Shown here piece by piece: positions 55,057-64,000 of a stretch of 64,000 nt of DNA. Position numbers and translations under genes: made by a program. The notes beneath the pieces are model-generated. The model saw only the letters and a list, made by a program, of their open reading frames with translations. It searched no databases and was not told the origin of the DNA. The first letter of the stretch is position 1; each line of letters begins with the position of its first letter. This stretch comes from Ficedula albicollis (Eukaryota; Chordata; Aves; Passeriformes; Muscicapidae). Where the stretch lies: positions 10,537,351 through 10,601,350 of the forward strand of contig NC_021678.1 of the NCBI RefSeq assembly GCF_000247815.1, read 5' to 3'.

Positions 55057-57064
55057 GTATTTTGTGTTTTGGCAACACATCCCCGTATCTTCTCAAAAAG
55101 ATGGTGGTGGGACAGATAGGACCTAAGCACTCAATTAGGCTGGGTTACAGCATTGCATCTGTGTACTATATTTAACAAACATAAAAACTATTCAGAAATT
55201 GAGCATTCTTGTAGACAACCCTATTCCAGACCCTTAATTTTCTTAGAAGCTCTAATCAAGAACTTCTAATCAAGTTGAGAAGGATTTTATCAAATAACAT
55301 TGAAAGAAAGATTGTTCAAAAATTACTGATTTTGGATGCCTCCATTTTTTGTCCAAGTTCATTTGGAAGGAACTGCTCTGCAGAGCACTAACAAATATAA
55401 AACCTTCTAAAATGTCTCTAAAACAACAAGACAATAAAAAATTATTCATCATATTTGAAAAGTTGGGCTGTAGTATGTTCCCAATCAAGTCTATGCTTGA
55501 AACTGAGATACAAATATATTAATTGCAGAGTGCTACCAAAATGAGCAACCCTGTCCGCTCTGTTCTTGGTCATAAATAAATCATCCTGGTCCATAAACGG
55601 CTACTTTTCTTACAAAAGAAGTCAATTTTTGTCTAGCTCTCTGGCTTGAATTTTAAAGGCATAACTCCACATGCAAGCCAAAGAACCAAATGCTATTAAA
55701 ATATTTATTTTTACAGAAGGTGCTGTCTGCTTGTTTCCTAAGTAGAAGAGTGATGAGAAAGTGAATTCACTGACATTTCAGAGCTCAGGTCTTTTTCAGT
55801 GACAGGGAAACACTACTTAAGGAGGATTTTATGCCTGTTCCAATTTTACTGTGATCTGGAATTTTTTTAATTGGTTGTGTCTGCCAAACCCTGAGAAAGG
55901 CTTAATTGTGAATGTCCAGACAAAACCAGAATGCAATCTACATGACTCCATGCTGGTCAAAACTAGTTTCATTATACATATATGATGAATTTTATACCCT
56001 TGTCAAATCCTGGCAGAATACTGCAGCAGGAGGTTCCCTATCTTATAAGAAGAAAGGCTCTATTCTAGTATAAATATATATAGAACATATATTTTTTAAG
56101 CCAACTACAAGGGGATGCTACCAGTTACTCAAAGATCTCCTATTATACCTAGAGCAAATGGGAAAGAAATTGATCTGGCTTTCCTCCTGCAGCTTCGGCC
56201 CATCAGGAGTTTCCTGACTTCCTTTGAGTTATAGATGATCATCCAGTGGAGCCCCCAAACTTTTGAGCTGGGCTTTAACAACTGTCAGATCTGAGTTAAT
56301 ACACACTCACTAGCTTTGGAGTTTGCAGCTTGCCTCAGCACCGTGCTCACTGACTTCAGATCTCCGAGCACAAGAGGAACACTTCCATGTCTGCTTGCAG
56401 CAGGAATCTGCAAAGCAAAAGATTTCACTCCCATCTGTGTGAATAACACATATTTAGACTATATTCTCATTCTCAGATTCCGTACTCTAGGTTCAAAAGG
56501 AAAGAAATTAGTTATTCTGAACCTCTGAGAGAGTCAGTTTTTCAAAGCCCTTCCCTTTAGAAGTTTTAATGAGGTTTTAATTGCACTTTTCTTCCTTAGG
56601 CAGCACATATCTTTTCACAAACTGTTTGCATAGCATTAAATATATCCTTCCCAGCAAGCAAACATTTGGTACCTAACATTTTGCATTAAAGTATTTAGTG
56701 TTAAAGACTTAAAGTTCTTCCATTATTACCTTATTGCTATGGTGGCCTTTCACTGGAATTCAGCCCATCATATAGCAAACAGTCTTTCCAATTATGTCTC
56801 CAGCCCACATCCAACTGCCTCATTCTACAGGCTGTGGAAGCACTGTTCATGGCAAGGCACCATTACAGTTTTCCCAGGATACTCTCAACTGAATGCACTT
56901 GAGATGTGCATTGGCTGTGTGCTGGTGTTCTGAATCTTTCTCTGGTAGGACAAGAGGACTAGGCAATGTGAAGGAGAGAAAATCACCTAAAGCCCCATGT
57001 GGGGAATGAATTGAAGCTGAGGATTATATTCTCTAGAATCAAAACACCCAAGGTATAGACTAGA
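55057..57064. other. Noncoding AT-rich DNA
   Basis: No gene is recognised. The sequence adjoining the R2 fragment (57,000-57,064) is AT-rich and unique. It is not 28S rDNA. Confidence 0.6.
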
Positions 57065-58330
57065 CTATATAACAAACACGGCGCAGTTTCCAACTATGTG
57101 GGCAGTTGTTTCATAATCAGCCCCACAATGCCTGCAAGATTTGGCGCAACCATCCTTCCTCCCCCTAGACAAAAACTCATGCGTGGGGTAAACATTTGCC
57201 CTCAATTGCAGAGCTGTGATTAGTTTCCAATGGGGTGTCCCTCTGTATTGAACAAGAAAGGCGTTACTGATGTTATCATTCTCAAAGTTGGCAATACCAT
57301 GACCCTGCACAACTAGTTGTTTCCACTTATTAAACTCTGCTTTCCGCCAATTAGATGGTATCGGGTTGCAGACTTTGGGGGTAGGAGCCTCCCATTCCAA
57401 GAGGTATTCACCACCACTCGTGAGTCTAGTATTAGGTACAGGAATAAGTGCCCAAATAACAGGAATAGATTCCTTATCTCCACCAGCCCTTATCCATAGT
57501 TTCTTATATTGATCTTCCACCTGCTCCGCCACCCAGAAGGATGCAAGAGCTTCATCCGAAGATTGTGCAAGCCTGTGCAACCTTCGTGCCTGAATACTTG
57601 GGATAAGGGCCGATAATTTGGTAAGACCCAATCCACCATCCTTACAGCTGGAATATAGGAAGGCATCACAGGTAGACGGGGGGAGGTGAAGCCATTCCTT
57701 AACTTCACGTCTTATCTGTGAATCAATGGAGTCAAGGGACCCTGCTTTTACATCCGTGTGGTCAGCCAAGTAAATTAATCTGGGGATGGTATAAGTTCTA
57801 AGCATATCAACTTTCTGCAGCGGTTTAAGCGGTGCAGCACTGATCCGAGTGAGCCAAACCTCCAATTTCTCATGCAAACCCGATTTAGCAAACCCAGTCC
57901 AGGGGTCGATTTGCACACCCAAATACTTTTCGGAACTACCTGGGTCAATCATGTTCAGAGGTGATCCGTTGATCAACCAAGGTTTACAATCATTGATTGT
58001 ATATGAATCTTTTGTCGGCTTGATGAAAAAGCCGTGGCATTTCTCACCCTTTGTCTGGAAACCCGTAAGATGACAAAAAGTCTCCAGAATTTTGATGTTA
58101 TCACACATACCTTCCCAGGAGTCACTTAATAATACCAAGTCAGAAGCAAAGTCCATCGTCGTAAGTTTAAAATCACACCGTTGGAAACCAGATCCTTCCG
58201 CTTCAAGTTTACATAGAAAGGGATCAAGTGCAAGATTAAATAGAATAGGTGACATTGGGTCCCCCTGTTTAACACCTGGTAAGATCTTAATGGGGGCCAT
58301 TTTCTCTTTTTTCATGCAAATGCATGTAGA

Positions 58331-58468
58331 GATATTACTATAAAATTCTCTTGCTAGCTTAATTATATGAGGGTCAACATGTCTCTGCTCCCGACCCTTG
58401 ATATTACTATAAAATTCTCTTACTAGCTTAATTATATGAGGGTCAACATGTCTCTGCTCCCGACCCTT
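58331..58468. repeat. 69-bp in-frame tandem duplication inside R2
   Basis: Copies at 58,331-58,399 and 58,400-58,468 abut and differ at one base. On the minus strand the unit is 23 codons (IKGREQRHVD...EFYSN), so the R2 frame is kept. The protein difference is Val versus Ala in the KLVREF/KLAREF block. It lies between RT motif A and the GVKQGDP block, where an extra 23 residues would disturb the palm. Confidence 0.97.
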
Positions 58469-58570
58469 AATTATGTGTTGATGACTCACGGTATCAAAGG
58501 CTTTAGCAATATCAACAAATACAACCCCCAATGTACACTGCTCTTTTTTAGCATACTGCACAACAAGCTT

Positions 58571-58686
58571 CAGTAACTTTAGGTTCTCGGAACATCCTGA
58601 GGCTCGTATAAATCCCCTTTGTCTGGGGCAGTAACTTTAGGTTCTCGGAACATCCTGAAGCTCATATAAATCCCCTTTGTCTGGGG
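58571..58686. repeat. 58-bp frameshifting tandem duplication inside R2
   Basis: Copies at 58,571-58,628 and 58,629-58,686 abut and differ at two G/A sites. Each copy encodes the conserved block QRGFIRASGCSENLK on the minus strand. Because 58 is not a multiple of three, the frame shifts between the upstream part (59,495-58,662) and the downstream part. One of the two differences turns CGA (58,604-58,606) into TGA (58,662-58,664), a CpG transition that adds a stop. Confidence 0.97.
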
Positions 58687-59495
58687 TTGATTGGGCATGC
58701 GCTGGACAATCTCGCTGTCATTATTTTTGAAAACAATCGCAGCATTGTTGAGGCAATGGTAATAGGCCTCCAGTTGTTAATGTCACCCAATTTTCCGGGG
58801 TCGGTGGATTTTGGAATCAAAACTGTTCGACACTCTCGAAGCGCATCAGGAATAGTTCCAGTGACCAACCAAAGATTAAAGATTTCCATCAATAGAGCAG
58901 AGTCGGTCTTGAAAAGTTGGTCCATTGTTAACGCATCTGGCCCGGGAGCAGAGGACTTTGCCATCTCATTCAAGTTCTTTTCCACTTCTTTTGCAGTGAT
59001 CAAGTCAGCAAGAGCTGTATTATCAGTACCATTGTGTGGTGGGAAATAGTCCAGGCCCTTAAATCCCACTGATGTTTCCCATCTTGTTTTGAAGGTTGAA
59101 TAAACTGTTTCAGATGGAATTTGGCATTGCAAAGCCTCAACATCGTCTAAAATGATCTTGGCAAGCCATCTTCTATGTAAATAAAACAGTTTCTGATACC
59201 GGAGATATTTTCCCTTTTTCCTGGCTCTCCTCTTCATCCAAGATGTTGTCCTTTGGTCTGCTTTTCGGCGCTTTTTTGACTTTTGACCTTTAGCAGATTT
59301 CTTATCTTGGCTACATCTCTCGGAACCGCCAAAAAACTTGTCGTAGGACTCATTCACCACTGCTTGATAGTCATCACCACGGATGATTCTCTCAAAAGCT
59401 TCCTTGCAGTCAATAAGTCTGTTTGATGCCAGCAGCCTTTGAATATCATCATGGTAACGGAGCTTCATAACTCCCTTTCTTGGCAGATCAACAGT

Positions 59496-62400
59496 TTAAG
59501 GTTTGCATTTTACTTGCTTTTACCACAGAGGACCTGTTGTGATGGTCACCAAACCTTAGAGACATTTTTACATCCAAAAGCTCTACTTTCTACGTCTTGA
59601 AGTGTGTCTAGATTATCCTCTGAAGCTTGAATGTTCCATCCTTTTGGACGGAGATAAACAAGTAAATTCAGCCCTAGCTGTTTCCAGCTCAAGGGTTAGA
59701 TGAGGGGTACCACTGCAATAATCTAGTCTGGACTCCTGGAAGAAAGCATTTGGAGATTCAGGCACACAAACCATTGTCAGCATTGCTGACAGCTCAATTA
59801 TGAACCATCACTGAGAGATGAGAACTAAAAAGAAGCTGGAGAAAGAATGAAAAAATACTTTCAAGAACCACAAGAAAAGCTGTGCAGGCAGTTCAGGCTT
59901 TAGTGAAGTCAACCAGAGGTCTACAAACCTTTCTAGTGAGCATGTGAGTAACATGTTTTAAAAAGAAATATATGTGTTTCAAACTTAGCTACCATTCATG
60001 AATTTGATTCTAAATTGGTGAGCAAACCTTTTTCTCACACACATTTGTGGCACTATTTTACTCAGACTGGATTATTTCTGGAAGTCAAATCTAGCCAGTT
60101 TTTATTCATACATTTGAGAATTTTTTCCTTTCAAAAACATCTATATTTGGAGACCTTGTACTGCATGCACTGAAAGCATGTTTGCTGGTAAGCAACCATA
60201 TGTAAAAGAAGCATTTTACAAGATTATCTTCCTTGCTATGCTTCTAGCAAAAAATCTTAGAAATCCATTTATCTCCTGGAAAACATTTTTTTTCTTAACT
60301 TATATTAATTATATTTTACAAGTTTCCTAATAACTTCACACGTGTTTGACTGCCCAGCAGCTTGCAACCAGATACCTGGACTTGCCCTTGGGAGCCATTT
60401 ATTCAAGGACAACTCAGTTCAGGCTGCTCACTTACAGATGTTAATGTAAGATGAGCTGTGTTGCATTAATGGGTAAACAGCTACCTAATTAGCAGTCAGA
60501 AAACCTCAGCAGGTAAGTCAAAAGTACAGAGTAAAATTCCAGCCATAAAAACTACAGAAACAAGATGAATTTGCAGTAACATGCTGCTGAACACCCAGCA
60601 CTGTGTTGAAACAAGCTTGCACTCTGCAATCCAACACCAATGCCTATCACTGTGCTCACACTTTTTGCCTTCAACATCACCACATTTTCTCTGATGGTAT
60701 AAAATTTTCATACTATTTTTCCACTGACTTGTTTTTTTCCCTCTGCTTCTCATACAGGTCTAACTCTTCTGCCAATTAAGTCAATGGAATTTTTAGTTGA
60801 CCTACATCAAAGAAATACTGGCTTTAGGCCTATTGAGTTACAATTTCCACAAAAGTAACACTAGAGAGGGTGGTTTTTCACTTCACACATGATAAAGGGC
60901 TTTTAAGGAATATGAGTGAATGGATAAAGTAGCTAAACAGAAATGTGAGATCAGAAACCTCAAAAAGATAGTTAACATACAAGCTTGTATTGTGAGCAAT
61001 GCAGTTTCATAAACAATAATGACCCTTATCCAGAAAATGGTATCTGAACACATACTAAAGGATTTTATATCTATTACAGTGATGAAAGATGATGACTTAA
61101 AAACACCTTTAAGTGGTTTCATTTGAAACAGTTACAACCAAAGTCCTTTGTCCAGCAGGAGTTTCCAAAACCTTTACTCTAGTTCATTAGGCATGAAAAA
61201 CCCCCAAAGATCCTTTTGCATTAAACTGTATTTTGCTTGGTGTTGGTGGGACTGCTTCAAGATAAAAGGCTTGTGAGGATATGGATTTGAAGTATTACAA
61301 ATTACTTTTTAGCCGCCTATCAGTGCCATTTTATTGATAATGAGGGATTTCCTGATTATTTACAATTAATATTTTGATAAGCTGTTCTGTAATTCAAAAT
61401 GATCTCCTATTCCACAGCATTCATTATTAAGCTAGGATCCAGAGGGGAAAAGTAGGCATTTGGCACAATATAACATTTTGATGTATTCTGAAGGGTTTTT
61501 AAAGGACTTACCATCCAAAATAGCAGGATAGATTAAAAAACACATAAGGACATTTTCATAGAGACTACGTCTTCTCAAAAAGTTCAGATGCTTTTATATG
61601 AAGCACAGGAGTTCAGACCCTCACCTGAACGGGTTTCATGGAATTGAGGTTTTTGGGATGCATCAAGGTGGTCTTTTGAGACTTCCCATTCTTTATATAG
61701 CTTCTTGTAACAGACATTTAACGAGTTGTAAAAGGAAGATAAAGCCAAACCAGCATGGAGTTTCAGGACTTTTCAATCAGGCAGGTGCTCACAGAGCATC
61801 CTTTAAGCACTCAGATCAAATCTAGTAAGAACCAGGAACTTCATGAGGTCCTAAAGGGAGACTGGAAGTGGAGGCACTGAACTATTCTTAAACTTCAAAA
61901 GAGTTCTGATATGGTTACCTATAAAACTGGAATGAATTCCATTTGCCTGAAATTGTTTTGTTTTCTTTAACTAAATTGTTTATCCAAGGTTTTCTTCCCT
62001 TCTATTTCTACAATAACTGTTCGGGTACCTTTGCCAAAGGAATGTGTTAAGCACAGTTTAATGGTGCACTGAAGTGACAACTTACCTGCAAACACTAGAT
62101 TGTAACAAACAAAAAAAAGAATAGGAGAAAAAAAAAAGGCAGGAGGTGGGAATCAAGAAGGGGAAGATGTCTATGTCTCTGAAAGAAGCAAAGTGGCTGA
62201 AGAAGATCCTGGGCCGGTAAAACTGAGCAACAAGAAAAATGAAGTAAAACTAATGAAGAAATAGTGAGGCAGTTCACAAGCTGAGTTGTGCTACAATTAT
62301 TAGCTGTTTATTGTCCTAGAAATTAGGACAATGTCCTATAGAATAGAAACGTCCATTCCTCTTATAGCCTTATGATTAATATTAATAAGCAACTCATAAT

Positions 62401-63369
62401 GTGTCTAAATACACTGATAGGAGCAGCCAGAATTTTCTGTGCCTCAACATAGGCTCAGATTTATTTTTTTTTTGTGCTGATATTGAATCACGATTTTTCT
62501 AATATGTTAAATATACATTGTATATATAGAGTTACATTGAATATTTGAGACTTCTCAGTTTCTCCATTTCTACTGTGATGTCAAAATGTGAATTTTGGAG
62601 CCTAGCTCTGGACAGGCAACTAAGCCCTTTGGTTTTGGGTTTTTTTAACAAAGTATTGTGTAATAATGTGGTTTTTCACACAGTATTGTGAAATAATGAG
62701 CACAGTACTTTAGAAAGAGAAAGAATACAGGAAAACCAATACAAGTTGTTGATTGCCACCACAAATTCCCCGCCTGAAAGAAAGCTCTCCATAAAGGAAG
62801 TTAATAACCCTGGTCTGCCTGCCTTCCTGAGACAGGACATCACTCAGATCCTGGTACAAATTCATTGGCTATACATGTATTTACTGCAATATTTATTCAT
62901 TTTCCTGCTGTCAGTAATGACAAATTGTTTCCTTGCATTCTTTGGTTAGAAATGGGCTTAGTTTTCTTTTTCTTAGTACATAAGAACACAACACCTCCCA
63001 ACACCTCAGTCACATCCATAGTTGTTACATAACTCAGAGCAACAGCATTTTATTAGACATGCAGCAACAATCCCTGTAAAATATCAAGCTTAAAGAAGAA
63101 ACTTAATGAAGCCTTCAACAAAAGCTCTCATATCCCACCACATAGCTTTTTTTAAAATAAAACAAAACCAAAACCAATTATAACAACCTCAACAAAACCA
63201 ATAACTCCCCCATTGTTCTATGACTATACACAAAGAGTAGTACAGAAACAAAACATGGGCAAGAATTTGCAGTTGGTTTATGAAAAATATTTTTCAGCCT
63301 TTTCAATAGACCTTTGGCCCATATTCACACTTAACAAAGTCCAGCATATCTAAATCATAGTTTAAAAGT
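59496..63369. other. Noncoding AT-rich DNA
   Basis: No gene is recognised. A purine-rich stretch lies at about 62,105-62,175, and a short imperfect direct repeat (GTATTGTG...AATAATG) at about 62,653-62,698. ORFs of 60-85 codons are unremarkable. Confidence 0.55.
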
Positions 63370-63454
63370 AAAAAAAAAACAAACAACCAACCCCAAACAA
63401 ACAAAAAACAAAACAAGCAAACAAACCAAAACAAGGCATAAAAAAAGGAAAAAA
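63370..63454. repeat. A/C-rich low-complexity tract
   Basis: About 85 bases of nearly pure A and C, with AAAC and CAAA words. It resembles the tract at 10,572-10,668 in composition but not in exact sequence. Confidence 0.8.
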
Positions 63455-63618
63455 GTGTACATTGAAAGCTCTACTGAACAATGAGCTCCAGAAAGGACCA
63501 CATGAAAGACATTCATAAAAATAAAAGGGCAGATCTGCTATGGTCCTCCAGAGAGTGCAGTGACAAGGAAAAAAATGAAATTCCAGATGCTAAAAGATTA
63601 AAGAAAATTGAGTAAATT
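63455..63618. other. Noncoding AT-rich DNA
   Basis: Short unique spacer between the low-complexity tract and the 62-bp duplication. Nothing is recognised. Confidence 0.55.
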
Positions 63619-63741
63619 CCACACAAATCTGGAATATACCATCTTACAATTTTAGCACAAACTTGACTTCAAAAGGCCCACCACACAAATGTGGAATATA
63701 CCATCTTAAAATTTTAGCACAAACTTGACTTCAAAAGGCCC
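63619..63741. repeat. 62-bp tandem duplication, two copies
   Basis: Copies at 63,619-63,680 and 63,681-63,741 abut in direct orientation and differ at two positions (C/G and C/A), about 3%. Confidence 0.95.
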
Positions 63742-64000
63742 TTTAAAGCCCCAAATTATTCTAAGATTTTAAAATTCATCCACGCAGAGTCAAAAGCATC
63801 TTCCTTTCTCTGATATCACAAAGCAGTTCTTTACTTGAGTTTTGTGCTGTGTAGAACGAGGGCAGGAGAGTCTTCACCTTTTATGTGCTGCTTCTCATCA
63901 ACTACAATTACAGTGCCATAAGTCCACATTTTATTTTCTCTGCTGGACCCCTCGGTTTGTTAAAAATTAAACTACCATGAAAAATACTCACAAAATATTA

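Larger units (their letters stand above)
57065..59495 (-). pseudogene. R2-type non-LTR retrotransposon fragment (reverse transcriptase region), inactivated
   Basis: The minus strand encodes about 770 codons of an R2-clade retrotransposon, which normally inserts into 28S rRNA genes by target-primed reverse transcription. In order it shows a basic linker (KKRRKADQRT), an upstream RT segment (KYLRYQKLFYLHRRWLAKII), APGPDALTMDQL, NNWRPITIASTMLRLFSKI, the QRGFI block, motif A (VFVDIAKAFDTVSH), GVKQGDPMSPILFN, the motif C region, the thumb/linker with WLHLPPSTCDAF and GGLGLTKLSALIPSI, and a C-X2-C-X8-H-X4-C knuckle at 57,079-57,135. The N-terminal zinc-finger/Myb region and the restriction-like endonuclease after the knuckle are missing. 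An in-frame TAA lies just upstream of 59,495. Defects: FASD in place of FADD (58,139-58,150), a TGA at 58,662-58,664, a 58-bp frameshifting duplication and a 69-bp in-frame duplication. The reading from 58,561 starts at GTG only because of the frameshift; the same frame is open into 58,628. No 28S sequence flanks it and I see no target-site duplication. Membership of the R2/endonuclease-bearing group is confident; the subclade is not. Confidence 0.92.

Noticed and set aside
54568..55130. Overlapping ORFs with repeated peptide blocks on both strands
   Set aside because: The peptide repeats merely reflect the nested DNA duplication, and no frame shows coding character.
57849..59049. Plus-strand ORFs of 74-120 codons across the R2 fragment
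   Set aside because: They are antisense shadows of the R2 reverse transcriptase frame. The minus strand carries the recognisable motifs.

Overview
The window looks like gene-poor vertebrate nuclear DNA, most probably from a passerine or related bird. It is AT-rich and intron- or intergene-like, has no operon structure, and is littered with chance ORFs of 60-140 codons. It carries CR1 LINE fragments (the dominant avian retroposon) and a large piece of an R2-type non-LTR retrotransposon, a family known from songbirds such as zebra finch. I recognise no host protein-coding exon, tRNA or rRNA gene. The absence of host exons cannot be proved by eye, because short exons with introns would be easy to miss.

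Layout. 1-14,070: unique AT-rich DNA with a 78-bp tandem duplication (2078-2232), a G-quadruplex motif (2741-2766) and an A/C-rich tract near 10.6 kb. 14,072-14,126: a CR1 3' tail. 16-24.7 kb: unique DNA with a TTTA microsatellite and a second G-quadruplex motif (19,710-19,728). 24,705-26,351: an 826-bp head-to-tail duplication that appears identical. 32.3-34.3 kb: three separate 85-94-bp tandem duplications. 38.66-39.97 kb: a cluster of three CR1 pieces in minus/plus/minus order, giving an inverted repeat, followed by a TGTTG microsatellite. 41.2-41.6 kb: a small GC/CpG-rich patch with 80-bp and 34-bp duplications. 43.4-44.0 kb: a 211-codon ORF with no known domain, containing an in-frame 63-bp duplication. 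47,718-48,192: an uninterrupted run of 475 G between T runs, then a GATA microsatellite. 50.1 and 54.7 kb: a 141-bp duplication and a nested three-copy repeat. 57,065-59,495: the R2 fragment on the minus strand. 63.6 kb: a 62-bp duplication.

The clearest biological object is the R2 fragment. It covers about 770 codons of the reverse transcriptase and linker region plus the CCHC knuckle. It lacks the N-terminal DNA-binding fingers and the C-terminal endonuclease, and no 28S rDNA is seen beside it. It is dead for several visible reasons: a 58-bp frameshifting tandem duplication, a CGA-to-TGA stop inside one copy of that duplication, and FASD in place of the catalytic FADD. It also has a 69-bp in-frame duplication.

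The most unusual window-wide pattern is the number of direct tandem duplications. There are about a dozen, mostly with units of 58-94 bp, in unrelated sequence, at 0-5% divergence. This looks like a recurring local mutational process, or else a property of the assembly. The two R2 duplications show that the process acts on a known coding sequence and allow its effect to be read directly.
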